DNA of 40,725 bases from an uncultured Azospirillum sp. (GCF_946480385.1 NZ_CAMLJP010000050.1:1-40725), one strand, 5' to 3'. Shown: positions 23,600-31,956, counted from the first letter of the stretch. Notes: generated by a model not told the origin, from the letters alone. Made by a program: numbers and translations.

Positions 23600-26497
23600 A
23601 TGGACGTTCTGGAAAGCCCCGCGACCCTGCAGGCCGCCATTCTGGTGGAGGGCGGCAACCACCGGCCGCTGACGCTGGACGACCCGCGGCTGGGCTGGCG
23701 GGTGGAGGACGGCTATGTCGACCTGTTCCACCTTGCGAGTAACAGCGGGCGGCGGCGCCACCTGTTCCGGGCGGAAACCGGGGCGCTGCTGTTCGGGGTC
23801 GGCAAGCAGGAGGACGCGACGCTGGTGGCGGTCGGCTCCATCGGCTCGCGCCTCAGCGGGGTGGAACGGGAGGCACTGGCCGGGGCGGAGGATTTCCTGC
23901 CCCATGCCGAGGCCTGGATCCTGCGCCTGACCGATGCCGCGACCGGTGGCGAGGCGGTCTGGCCCGACCGGGTGGCGGAACCGGGCGAGCGCTCGCTCGG
24001 TCCCGGCGAAAGGCTGTATGCCGATCCACGCCGGCCGCTGTGGCTGACGGTGACGGAGGGGGAGGCCGCTTGGCTGGGCAGTCCGGCGACGGCGGCCGGC
24101 GAGCCGCCGCTGCCGATGGCCGACCGCGCCTGGATTGAAAGCGCTGGTGGGGCAGCTGTTTCGGTCACCGAGGCCTGGCCCGATGCCGCCGCGCTGTGGC
24201 CGGCCTTCGACCGCTTCCATGCGCTGGTGCTGGACCGCATCGGCGGGCGCATCGCCGCCCAAGCCGAGAGCGAGGCGAGGCGCGCCCTGCGCAGCCGGGA
24301 TTCGGCACGGGAGTCGCTGGCCCAGGCGCTGGGCGGCCTGTCCGACCTCGTCGACGGGCGGGCGAACACGGCCGTTCCAGTCCTTGGCGACCCGCTGTCG
24401 GGTGCGCTGTCCGCGCTGATGGCTCAGATGGGGCTGGAGGAGCCGCTTCCCCGCATCGATGCCGCCGGCAAGCCGGCCAATGAAATGCTGGACCTGATGC
24501 TGGCCGCCGCGCGCCTGCGCGGTCGCAAGGTGATCCTGCGCGACGGCTGGTGGCGGAGCGAAGGGGCGCCGATGCTCGGCTGGCTGGAGGAGGGCAGGGT
24601 GCCGGTGGCGCTGCTGCCCACCCCGGCCGGCTTCGACATGCTGCATGCCGGCGGCCGGCGTCGTGTGACGCAGGATCTCGCCGACGGCATGGCGGCGGAG
24701 GCGCTGCATCTCTACCGCCCGCTGCCGGCCCGCGCGCTGGGTGCGGCGGAGGCGATCCGCTTTCCCCTGCGCGGTCTTGGTGGCGACGGGATGCGGCTGG
24801 GGCTGAGCGGGCTGGCGGCGGCGGTGCTCGGGCTGCTGGTGCCGGTCGCCACCGGCTTCCTGTTCGACAGCGCCATCCCGCGCGCCGACACCGGGCAGCT
24901 GGTCTTCATCATCGCCGGACTGGTCGCCGCCGCCATCGGCGGAGCGGCCTTCGACATTGTCAAGGTGATGGCGGTGCTGCGGCTGGAAAGCCGGATCGAC
25001 GGGGTGATGCAGGCGGCCTTCATCGACCGGCTGTTCGCCCTGCCGGTCGGCTTCTTCCGCCGCTACACCGCCGGCGACCTCGCCGACCGGGCGCTGGGGT
25101 TGCAGACCGTGCGCGAGATTCTGGCGGCCAGCACGGTGACCGGTCTGCTGGGCGCGCTGTTCGGGTCGATCAGCCTGGGGCTGCTGGCGGTTTATGACTG
25201 GCGCCTCGCCCTGATCGCGACCGCGCTGGCGCTGCTTTCGGCGCTGGTGACCGGGGCGCTGTCCTATGGCCAGCTGCGGCACGAGCGGGAGCATATCCGC
25301 CGTCAGGGCCGGCTGGACGGGCTGGTGCTGCAACTGATCGTCGGCATCGGCAAGCTGCGCGTCGCCGGGGCGGAGCCGCGGGCGATGGCGGAATGGGCGC
25401 GCGGATTCTCGGCGCAGAAGTCCCGCGCGGTGGCCGCCCAGCGCTACGGCAATGCGCTGGAGACCTTCCACGCCGCCTTCCCGACCCTGGCGACCATCGC
25501 GGTGTTCCTGGCGGTGGCGCTGCTGATGGAATCGGACGCCAAGCAGCAGGCGCTCCAGGCGCTCGCCGCCACGCCGGGGCAAGAGGCGCCGGCCGCCTTC
25601 TCCACCGGCAGCTTCCTCGCCTTCATCACCGCCTTCGGCCAACTGCTGGCGGCGCTGACCGAGATGGCGCACGCCCTGACCAAGAGCCTGACCGTCCTGC
25701 CGCTGCTGGAGCGTGCCCGCCCGATCCTGGAGACCGCGCCCGAGGTTCTGGCCGGCCGCGACGCGCCGGGCGAATTGCAGGGCGGCATCACCTTGAGCCG
25801 TGTCAGCTTCCGCTACGCCCCCGATGCGCCGCCGGTGCTGCACGACCTCAGCCTGTCGATCGAACCGGGGGAGTTCGTCGCCATCGTCGGTGCGTCGGGC
25901 AGCGGCAAATCCACGGTGATGCGCCTGTTGCTGGGCTTCGAACGGCCGGACCAGGGGGAGGTGTTCTTCGACGGACGCGCCGCCGAACGGCTCGACCTTG
26001 CCGCCGTGCGCCGGCAGATCGGCGTGGTGCTGCAGAACGGGCGGATCACCTCGGGCAGCCTGTTCCAGAACATCGTCGGCACCGCCCCGCTCGGGCTGGA
26101 CGATGCGTGGCACGCGGCCCGGTTGGTCGGGCTGGACCGCGACATCGAACAGATGCCGATGGGCATGCACACGGTGCTGATGGATGGCGGCGGCACCCTG
26201 TCGGGCGGGCAGCGCCAGCGGCTGATGATCGCCCGCGCCCTGGTCCATCGCCCGCGCGTCCTGCTGCTGGACGAGGCGACCAGCGCGCTCGACAACCGCA
26301 CCCAGGCGGTGGTGACGGCGTCGCTCGCCAAGCTCAGCGTCACCCGCGTGGTGATCGCCCACCGCCTCAGCACCATCCGCGACGTCGACCGCATCCTGGT
26401 GCTGGAGGCCGGGCGGCTGGTGCAGGCGGGGCGGTACGAGGATCTGATGGCGGTGGACGGACCGTTCCGGACGCTGGCCAGCCGGCAGTTGCTTTAG
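23600..26497 (+). CDS. Second NHLM-type ABC exporter with large N-terminal domain
   Basis: This 965-residue protein has no peptidase domain. Residues 1 to about 390 form a soluble region whose start (RAETGALLFGVGKQ) resembles a cupin/cyclic-nucleotide-type fold, as in the NHLM ABC partner family. A six-helix exporter domain (about 395-700) follows, then an ATPase with Walker A GASGSGKST (764-772), LSGGQRQR, Walker B VLLLDEATSALD and AHRLST. It begins 4 bases after the C39 exporter stop and probably forms a heteromeric or sequential export complex with it. Its precise role in these systems is not established. Confidence 0.86.
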   Translation: MDVLESPATLQAAILVEGGNHRPLTLDDPRLGWRVEDGYVDLFHLASNSGRRRHLFRAETGALLFGVGKQEDATLVAVGSIGSRLSGVEREALAGAEDFLPHAEAWILRLTDAATGGEAVWPDRVAEPGERSLGPGERLYADPRRPLWLTVTEGEAAWLGSPATAAGEPPLPMADRAWIESAGGAAVSVTEAWPDAAALWPAFDRFHALVLDRIGGRIAAQAESEARRALRSRDSARESLAQALGGLSDLVDGRANTAVPVLGDPLSGALSALMAQMGLEEPLPRIDAAGKPANEMLDLMLAAARLRGRKVILRDGWWRSEGAPMLGWLEEGRVPVALLPTPAGFDMLHAGGRRRVTQDLADGMAAEALHLYRPLPARALGAAEAIRFPLRGLGGDGMRLGLSGLAAAVLGLLVPVATGFLFDSAIPRADTGQLVFIIAGLVAAAIGGAAFDIVKVMAVLRLESRIDGVMQAAFIDRLFALPVGFFRRYTAGDLADRALGLQTVREILAASTVTGLLGALFGSISLGLLAVYDWRLALIATALALLSALVTGALSYGQLRHEREHIRRQGRLDGLVLQLIVGIGKLRVAGAEPRAMAEWARGFSAQKSRAVAAQRYGNALETFHAAFPTLATIAVFLAVALLMESDAKQQALQALAATPGQEAPAAFSTGSFLAFITAFGQLLAALTEMAHALTKSLTVLPLLERARPILETAPEVLAGRDAPGELQGGITLSRVSFRYAPDAPPVLHDLSLSIEPGEFVAIVGASGSGKSTVMRLLLGFERPDQGEVFFDGRAAERLDLAAVRRQIGVVLQNGRITSGSLFQNIVGTAPLGLDDAWHAARLVGLDRDIEQMPMGMHTVLMDGGGTLSGGQRQRLMIARALVHRPRVLLLDEATSALDNRTQAVVTASLAKLSVTRVVIAHRLSTIRDVDRILVLEAGRLVQAGRYEDLMAVDGPFRTLASRQLL

Positions 26498-26505
26498 GGG
26501 GAACG

Positions 26506-27048
26506 ATGCGCAAGGTCCTGTATATTCTGGGAAATCTCAGCGACGAGGACATCGAGTGGATGGCCCGCGCCGGCCGGCGGCTCGATCTGGCCGGCGGGCA
26601 GGTGCTGGTGCGCCAGGGGGAGGCCTCGGACTCGCTCTACATCGTGCTGGAGGGTCATGCCACCGTCGATGTCGCCGGGGTCGGCACGGTGGCGCGGCTG
26701 GGCAGCGGCGAGGTGGTCGGCGAGGTGTCCTTCGTCGACTCGGCCCCGCCCTCGGCCACCGTGTCGGCGGACGGGCGCTGCATCGTTCTGGCGCTGGCGA
26801 AGCGGGAGATCGAGGCGCGGCTGCGCAGCGACGGCGGCTTCGCCGGGCGCTTCTACAAGGCCCTGGCGATCTTCCTGGCCGACCGCCTGCGCGGCACGGT
26901 CGACCGGCTGAAATTCGGCAAGGGCCAGTCGATGGACGGCGGCCGGATCATGGAGGACGAGCTGGACGAGGGGCTGCTCGATCAGGTCTCGCTCGCCGGC
27001 GCGCGGTTCGAGCGGATGCTGCGAACGCTGATGGCGGCGCGGGGGTAG
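26506..27048 (+). CDS. Cyclic-nucleotide-binding-fold protein, non-canonical
   Basis: This 180-residue protein carries a single cNMP-binding-like beta-roll (about 12-110; LVRQGEASDSLYIVLEG, then GEVVGEVSFVD). No DNA-binding domain follows, only a charged C-terminal region, so it is not a CRP-type regulator. The phosphate-cassette Arg of true cAMP binders is replaced: the ERSA-like position reads PPSA (P82), so it may not bind cAMP. It is 8 bases downstream of the second ABC gene with an AGGGGGA ribosome site, and the second ABC protein starts with a comparable fold. It is probably an accessory of the exporter. Confidence 0.8.
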   Translation: MRKVLYILGNLSDEDIEWMARAGRRLDLAGGQVLVRQGEASDSLYIVLEGHATVDVAGVGTVARLGSGEVVGEVSFVDSAPPSATVSADGRCIVLALAKREIEARLRSDGGFAGRFYKALAIFLADRLRGTVDRLKFGKGQSMDGGRIMEDELDEGLLDQVSLAGARFERMLRTLMAARG

Positions 27049-27068
27049 GGGGCGCGGGAAGCGCCCCC
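27048..27068. terminator. Hairpin between convergent exporter and importer operons
   Basis: GGGGGCGC (27048-27055) and GCGCCCCC (27061-27068) form a perfect 8-bp stem with loop GGGAA, starting at the last base of the exporter operon stop. There is no T-run; it may serve both convergent transcripts. Confidence 0.6.
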
Positions 27069-27078
27069 ATCCTGCTGC

Positions 27079-28095
27079 TTACAGCTTGGCCGCCGCGTCG
27101 AACACCGCGTGGCTGTAGGCGCCTTCCGGCTTCTTCGAGATGACCGGGGTGGAGGCGCCCGACATCAGGATGTCGACCGTGCGGTCGAAGTCGGCCGGGT
27201 CGAGATAGCCGGTGCCCTTGGCGCCGCCGTCGATCAGCTTGGCGACCTCCTGCATCATGGTGGTCTGGTGTTCCTCGGTCTGGGCGCCGGTGGTGTCGTT
27301 CTCCAGCACGATCTTCACCGCCTCGGCCTGGTTCTTGGCAGCGTATTCCCAGCCCTTGGCCGAGGCCTTCACGAACTTCGCCAGCTTCTCGACCGTCTTC
27401 GGATCGGACAGCGCCTTTTCCGTGGCGTAGAGGCCGTCCTCCAGGGTGGCGACGCCCTGGTCCTGATACTTGAAGACGGTCAGCTCGTCGGCCTTCATGC
27501 CGGCTTCGATCAACTGCCAATATTCGTTGTAGGTCATGGTGGAGATGCAGGAGGCCTGCTTCTGCAGCAGCGGATCGACGTTGAAGCCCTGCTTCAGCAC
27601 CTTGACGTCCGGGCTGGAGCCGGAGGTAGAGTAGCCCAGCTTGCTCATCCAGGACAGGAAGGGATATTCGTTGCCGGAGAACCAGACGCCCAGCGTGTGA
27701 CCCTTGAAGTCCTTCGGGTCCTTGATGTTGGCGTCCTTGCGGCAGGTCAGCATCATGCCGGACTTCTGGAACATCTGGGCGATGTTGACCAGCGGCACGC
27801 CCTTTTCCCGGCTGGCGAGCGCCGACGGCATCCAGTCGACGATCACGTCGGCGCCGCCGGCGGCGATAACCTGGGTCGGGTTGATGTCGGGGCCGCCGGC
27901 CTTGATGGTGACGTCCAGCCCGGCGTCCTTGTAGAAGCCCTTGGCCGCCGCGACGTAATAGCCGGCGAACTGGGCCTGGGTGACCCATTTCAGCTGGAGC
28001 GTCAGCGGATCGGCGGCGGCGGCCGGCGCACCCCAGCCGGCGAGGCCGGTGAGCGCAGTGGCGGCGAGCAGGACGGCGGAGGCAAGGGTCTTCAT
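27079..28095 (-). CDS. NMT1/ThiY-like ABC transporter substrate-binding protein (putative pyrimidine importer)
   Basis: This 338-residue periplasmic binding protein belongs to the NMT1/THI5 class. A signal peptide spans about 1-28 (hydrophobic core SAVLLAATALTGLAG, cleavage near APAAAA/DP). The mature part starts LTLQLKWVTQAQFAGYYVAAAKGFY, a signature shared with pyrimidine- and thiamine-precursor-binding proteins. The start at 28095 has GAGGA 8 bases upstream; a longer frame to 28203 is rejected because it would precede the signal peptide. It is the last gene of a four-gene operon. The shared promoter module with preT suggests uracil/thymine or related bases as substrate; thiamine precursors are the alternative. 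Confidence 0.85.
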   Translation of the reverse strand: MKTLASAVLLAATALTGLAGWGAPAAAADPLTLQLKWVTQAQFAGYYVAAAKGFYKDAGLDVTIKAGGPDINPTQVIAAGGADVIVDWMPSALASREKGVPLVNIAQMFQKSGMMLTCRKDANIKDPKDFKGHTLGVWFSGNEYPFLSWMSKLGYSTSGSSPDVKVLKQGFNVDPLLQKQASCISTMTYNEYWQLIEAGMKADELTVFKYQDQGVATLEDGLYATEKALSDPKTVEKLAKFVKASAKGWEYAAKNQAEAVKIVLENDTTGAQTEEHQTTMMQEVAKLIDGGAKGTGYLDPADFDRTVDILMSGASTPVISKKPEGAYSHAVFDAAAKL

Positions 28096-28141
28096 CGCGT
28101 TCGATCCTCTTCTGGCTGGAGCTTGTTTTGGCGTGAGGCGG

Positions 28142-29257
28142 TCAGCGTTTGCGGAAAGACGGGTGCCAGGCGGTGACATGCCGCTCCGCCAGTGCAAGCG
28201 CACCGTAGAGCAGCGATCCGGTCAGGGCGGCGACGGCGATGGTCGCCCACACGATGTCCAGATTCATCCGGGCAACCTGGGTGGAGATGCGGAAGCCCAT
28301 CCCCACCACCGGCGTCCCGAAGAACTCGGCGACGATGGCCCCGATCAGGGCCAAGGTCGAGTTGATCTTCAGTCCGTTGAACAAAAAGGGCAAGGCGCAG
28401 GGAAGCCGAAGCATCGCCAGCGTGCGCCAGTAGCCGGCACCGTAGGAGCGCATCAGGTCGAGCTGGATGCGCTCGGCGGATTGGAGACCGGCCAAGGTGT
28501 TGATCAGCATGGGGAAGAAGGTCATCACCACGATGACGGCGGCCTTCGATTGCCAGTCGAAGCCGAACCACATCACCATGATCGGCGCGATTCCCACCAC
28601 CGGCACGGCGCTGGCGAGGTTGCCGAGCGGCAGCAGCCCGCGCGCCAGGAAGGGCACCCGGTCGGCCAGGATCGCCACGAGGAAGCCGGCGCCGCAGCCG
28701 ATCAGATAGCCGCGCAGGACGGAGATCAGCACGGTCTGGCGGAAATCATCCCACAGGTCGGCGGTGTTGGCGGCGAAGGCGGTCAGCACGAGACTCGGCG
28801 GCGGCAGCAGGATCGTCGGCACCTGGAAGCCGCGGGTCAGGATCTCCCACAGCATGACCAGCGCCAGCCCGAACAGGGCGGGACCGGCCAACCGCGCCGG
28901 ACCGCTCACCCCCGCCAGCAAGGCCAGCACCCGCCACAGCAGCAGCGTCGCGCCGGCCACATAGAGCCAAAGCCCACCGGCGTGGGCGAGCGCGTAGCCC
29001 TGGTTCAGCAGCACCAGCGGTGCGGCATAGGCGGCGGCGATACCGGCGAGCAGGAGCAGGGCCTCGCCCAGGGCGGAAGCGGGCAGGCGCCTCGCCAGAA
29101 TGGTCGCGACGGTCAGCGCGAAGAGGGCAAGGGCCACCGGGATCTGCGGCAGATACAGGGCGGTGCCGTCGAGCGTGGCGAAGGGCAGCAGCGGGGCGGC
29201 CAGCATCACCAGCGGCCAAGGGGACATGGTGGGGCGCGCCTTGGTGGGACGGCTCAT
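28142..29257 (-). CDS. ABC transporter permease 1 with N-terminal membrane extension
   Basis: This 371-residue protein has about four extra hydrophobic segments in residues 14-115 before the usual SsuC/TauC-type permease domain (about 125-371). The EAA loop for ATPase contact lies around LDLMRSYGAGYWRTLAMLRLP. The ATG at 29257 overlaps the stop of the preceding permease (ATGA), fixing the start. Typical permeases of this class are near 260 residues, so the N-terminal extension is unusual. It would pair with permease 2 as a heterodimer. Confidence 0.88.
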   Translation of the reverse strand: MSRPTKARPTMSPWPLVMLAAPLLPFATLDGTALYLPQIPVALALFALTVATILARRLPASALGEALLLLAGIAAAYAAPLVLLNQGYALAHAGGLWLYVAGATLLLWRVLALLAGVSGPARLAGPALFGLALVMLWEILTRGFQVPTILLPPPSLVLTAFAANTADLWDDFRQTVLISVLRGYLIGCGAGFLVAILADRVPFLARGLLPLGNLASAVPVVGIAPIMVMWFGFDWQSKAAVIVVMTFFPMLINTLAGLQSAERIQLDLMRSYGAGYWRTLAMLRLPCALPFLFNGLKINSTLALIGAIVAEFFGTPVVGMGFRISTQVARMNLDIVWATIAVAALTGSLLYGALALAERHVTAWHPSFRKR

Positions 29258-30126
29258 CGCGCACCTCCCCGGCCGCCCGGCACCAGCGCCCGTTCGGCGA
29301 GGCCGACGGCGGCGACCAGGGTGACGCTGAGCAATGCCGCCATCACCAGCGCGCTCCAGATCTGCACGGTCTGGCCGTAATAGGAGCCGGACAGCAAGCG
29401 TGCGCCCAATCCCGCCTGACCGCCGGTCGGCAGCTCCGCGACGATGGCACCGACGACGCTGGCGGCGACCGCGATCTTCAGGCTGGTGAACAGATAGGGC
29501 AGGGAGGCCGGCAGGCGCAGCAACCGGAAGGTCTGGGCGGTGCCGGCGCTGTAGGTGCGCATCAGGTCCAGCGTCAGCGGATCGGCGGAGCGCAGCCCCT
29601 TCACCATGCCGATGGTGATCGGGAAGAAGCACAGGTACATGGCGATGATCGCCTTGGGCAGCAGGCCGGTGAAGCCCAGATTGCCGAGGATCACCACGAT
29701 CATCGGCGCAATCGCCAGGATCGGCACGGTCTGCGAGGCGATGACCCAGGGCAGCAGGCTCGATTCCAGCGTGCGCGCCTGGACGATCCCCGCCGCCAGC
29801 GCCACCCCAAGAACCACGCCCATGCCGAAGCCGGCCAGCGCCGCCCCGGCGGTGACGCCGGTGTGGTAGAGCAGATTGCGGATGCTGGTCACCGGATAGC
29901 CGGTCAGGGAGTTGTAGAGGTCCAGCGCCACCTGATCCGGCGTCGGCAGGATCGGGCGCTTCATCGCCAGCGTGGCGCGGATCAGGTCGGCGGTGGTCCA
30001 GTCATGGCCCGCGCGGTTCAGCGCATCGGTTGCCGTCGGCGCGTTCAGCCAGACCGCGCCCGCGTACCACAACACCAGCACCGCCAGCGCCATCACGACG
30101 ACGGGGAGCGTGCTTTTAGTCGTCAT
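29254..30126 (-). CDS. ABC transporter permease 2
   Basis: This 290-residue inner-membrane permease of the SsuC/TauC class has one N-terminal helix, a periplasmic stretch of about 60 residues and five or so further helices. The EAA loop is LDLMRTYSAGTAQTFRLLRLP, clearly related to that of permease 1. It starts inside the end of the ATPase gene (11-base overlap) and ends in an ATGA overlap with permease 1. Two non-identical permeases in one importer are characteristic of annotated pyrimidine ABC transporters (known context, not verified here). Confidence 0.88.
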   Translation of the reverse strand: MTTKSTLPVVVMALAVLVLWYAGAVWLNAPTATDALNRAGHDWTTADLIRATLAMKRPILPTPDQVALDLYNSLTGYPVTSIRNLLYHTGVTAGAALAGFGMGVVLGVALAAGIVQARTLESSLLPWVIASQTVPILAIAPMIVVILGNLGFTGLLPKAIIAMYLCFFPITIGMVKGLRSADPLTLDLMRTYSAGTAQTFRLLRLPASLPYLFTSLKIAVAASVVGAIVAELPTGGQAGLGARLLSGSYYGQTVQIWSALVMAALLSVTLVAAVGLAERALVPGGRGGAR

Positions 30127-30958
30127 AGCTGTGGCCCTCCATCAACCCTTCGCGGACGCGGTGGGCGATGCGCTGGAACTCCGGGCTTTCGCGGATGTCG
30201 AGTGTGCGCTCGCGCGGCAGGTCGCGGTCGCAGTCGATGACGTCGAGGATGCGGCCGGGGCGCGGGCTCATCACCACGATGCGGGTGGAGAGGAACACCG
30301 CCTCGGCGATGGAGTGGGTGACGAAGATGCAGGTCTTGCGGGTGCTCAGCCACAGGCGGGTGAGCTGCAAATTCAGGTGGTCGCGGGTGATCTCGTCGAG
30401 CGCGCCGAACGGCTCGTCCATCAACAGCAGGTCCGGATTGAAGGCGAGCGCGCGGGCGATGGACACCCGCTGCTGCATGCCGCCGGACAGCTGCCAGGGG
30501 AATTTGCGCTCGAAGCCCGACAGGCCGACGAGGTCCAACTGCTCGCGGGCGAGGGCCTGACGTTCGGCCTTGGGCAGCCCCATGATCTCCAGCGGCAGCA
30601 TGACGTTGCGCTCCACCGTCCGCCACGGATAGAGCGCCGGGGCCTGGAAGACATAGCCATAGGCGCGCTTCAGCCGTGCCTGTTCCGGCGTCATGCCGTT
30701 GACCGTCACCTCGCCGGAGGTCGGCTGTTCGAGGTCGGCGACGACGCGCATCAGCGTGGTCTTGCCGCAGCCGCTGGGGCCGATCAGCGAGATGAAATCG
30801 CCCTTGGCAATCGACAGGCTGACGTCGCTCAGCGCGTAGACCGGATGATCGGCGGCCTGATAGGTCAGGGTCAGGTTGCGGATGTCGACGATGGTGCGCG
30901 GCGCATGATCTGCACCCGGCGGAACCAGAGTGAGCGGTGCGGGCTGGGCGGCTGGCAC
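30116..30958 (-). CDS. ABC transporter ATP-binding protein (first gene of importer operon)
   Basis: This 280-residue SsuB/TauB-type ATPase has Walker A GPSGCGKTT (60-68), signature LSGGMQQR (157-164), Walker B LLLMDEPFGALDE (D181, E182) and the switch His in VTHSIAEAV. The start is set at GTG 30958: GAAGGGA lies 8 bases upstream, and this leaves room for a sigma-54-like promoter at 31001-31017. The open frame continues to 31204, but that would run through the promoter and the operator-like element at 31074-31115. It overlaps permease 2 by 11 bases. Confidence 0.88.
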   Translation of the reverse strand: MPAAQPAPLTLVPPGADHAPRTIVDIRNLTLTYQAADHPVYALSDVSLSIAKGDFISLIGPSGCGKTTLMRVVADLEQPTSGEVTVNGMTPEQARLKRAYGYVFQAPALYPWRTVERNVMLPLEIMGLPKAERQALAREQLDLVGLSGFERKFPWQLSGGMQQRVSIARALAFNPDLLLMDEPFGALDEITRDHLNLQLTRLWLSTRKTCIFVTHSIAEAVFLSTRIVVMSPRPGRILDVIDCDRDLPRERTLDIRESPEFQRIAHRVREGLMEGHSYDD

Positions 30959-31000
30959 GGCGGTCGTCCCTTCGCGTTGTCGTCTGTTGCGGAGGACGGG

Positions 31001-31017
31001 AGCAAGAAGCGAGCCAG
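31001..31017 (-). promoter_or_regulatory. Sigma-54-like promoter of the ABC importer operon
   Basis: The minus strand reads CTGGCTCGCTTCTTGCT, one mismatch from YTGGCACG-N4-TTGCW with correct GG-GC spacing. The predicted transcript start is near 30990, giving a leader of about 32 bases to the GTG start. Geometry parallels the preT promoter. Confidence 0.72.
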
Positions 31018-31073
31018 ATCGTGCAGCGGTGGGGAAGTTGGCTGGTAGTAGATTGATTTTACGAAGAGAAAAC

Positions 31074-31115
31074 TTGTCCATTGGGACAGGAACTGACGGG
31101 ACGGACAGTGGTCCG
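31074..31115 (-). promoter_or_regulatory. Two-part upstream control element of the ABC importer, copy of the preT element
   Basis: Part 1 TTGTCCATTGGGACAG (31074-31089) matches 10 of 14 RutR consensus positions. GAACTGACGG (31090-31099) is identical to the preT copy and at the same distance from part 1. Part 2 is GGACAG (31103-31108) followed by TGGTCCG (31109-31115), giving the perfect inverted repeat CGGAC-N4-GTCCG. Part 2 half-sites are 3 bases closer than at preT. Confidence 0.65.
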
Positions 31116-31266
31116 GCGGGTGTGCTTTGCGAGGAGCGCACAATTTTCGGGCTGAGGCTGTATCGGTGGTGAATTTTCGGGCAAGGAGCCATTCCCATTC
31201 CCACCCCTTGCCAGTCCTGCCCAGTCCCCGCTAACTGTTCGGACAGCCGACAAACGCACGGGTCCC

Positions 31267-31929
31267 ATGTTCGACAGTTTCCTGCTCGCCTTCACCGCCC
31301 TGTTCTCCATCGTCAATCCGCTGGCGATGGCGCTGATCTTCAGTCAGGTGACGGCGGACAGCAGTCCGCGCGACCGGGCGCGGCTGGCCGGGCTGGTCAG
31401 CATCTATTCGGCCATCGTCATGCTGACCGCGCTGTGGGCGGGTGCCTATGTGCTGAACTTCTTCGGCGTGTCGATGGCGGCGCTGCGGATCGCCGGCGGC
31501 TTCGTGGTGGCCGAACGGGCCTGGGCGCTGCTGTCGGCGCCGGAACGGCACGAGGCGCGCAAGCAGGAACAGGCCGCCCCGACCGGCGACAACGACCAGC
31601 TGGCGGAATCGGCCTTCTTCCCGATGACGATACCCTTCACCACCGGGCCGGGCACCATTTCGGTCGCCATCGCGCTGGGATCCACCCGCCCGACGCGCGG
31701 GGCCGGCGGGCTGATGGAGTTCTTCCTGGGCATGTCGGGGGCGGCGCTGGCGATCGCCGCCCTGGTCTGGCTGTCCTACCGCTCCGCCGACCGCATCGTC
31801 GCCTTCCTGGGTCCGACGCGGGTGCGGGTGCTGACGCGGCTGTTCGCCTTCCTGCTGTTCTGCGTCGGCGTCCAGATCCTGCTGACCGGTGTTCTGGACG
31901 CCTTCCCGCTGCTGTCGCAGAAGGGCTGA
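31267..31929 (+). CDS. MarC-family integral membrane protein
   Basis: This 220-residue protein has about six hydrophobic helices and the MarC-family signatures FSIVNPLAMALIF near the N-terminus and PFTTGPGTIS in the middle. The family has no firmly established function; the name comes from the mar locus, and a role in multiple antibiotic resistance was not supported by later work. It is a single plus-strand gene divergent from the importer and convergent with paaK (16 bases between stops). Its N-terminus lacks a cleaved signal. Confidence 0.88.
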   Translation: MFDSFLLAFTALFSIVNPLAMALIFSQVTADSSPRDRARLAGLVSIYSAIVMLTALWAGAYVLNFFGVSMAALRIAGGFVVAERAWALLSAPERHEARKQEQAAPTGDNDQLAESAFFPMTIPFTTGPGTISVAIALGSTRPTRGAGGLMEFFLGMSGAALAIAALVWLSYRSADRIVAFLGPTRVRVLTRLFAFLLFCVGVQILLTGVLDAFPLLSQKG

Positions 31930-31932
31930 GGG

Positions 31933-31956
31933 CGAAGGGCTGACCTCAAGCCTTCG
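31933..31956. terminator. Possible bidirectional terminator hairpin marC / paaK
   Basis: CGAAGGGCT (31933-31941) pairs with AGCCTTCG (31949-31956) with one bulged G, overlapping the paaK stop. There is no T-run. Confidence 0.4.

Larger units (their letters stand above)
30959..31266. other. Divergent intergenic region ABC importer / marC
   Basis: These 308 bases contain the sigma-54-like promoter, the shared two-part upstream element and about 150 bases in front of marC in which I see no clear signal. Confidence 0.6.

Noticed and set aside
23498..26362. A 954-codon open frame on the minus strand
   Set aside because: It is antisense to the second ABC exporter. It has no motifs, and its composition is that expected from third-position GC of the real gene.
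31081..31204. Longer ATPase start (Met codons at 31204 or 31081)
   Set aside because: These starts overlap the promoter and operator-like element and have no ribosome site; GTG 30958 has GAAGGGA at good distance.
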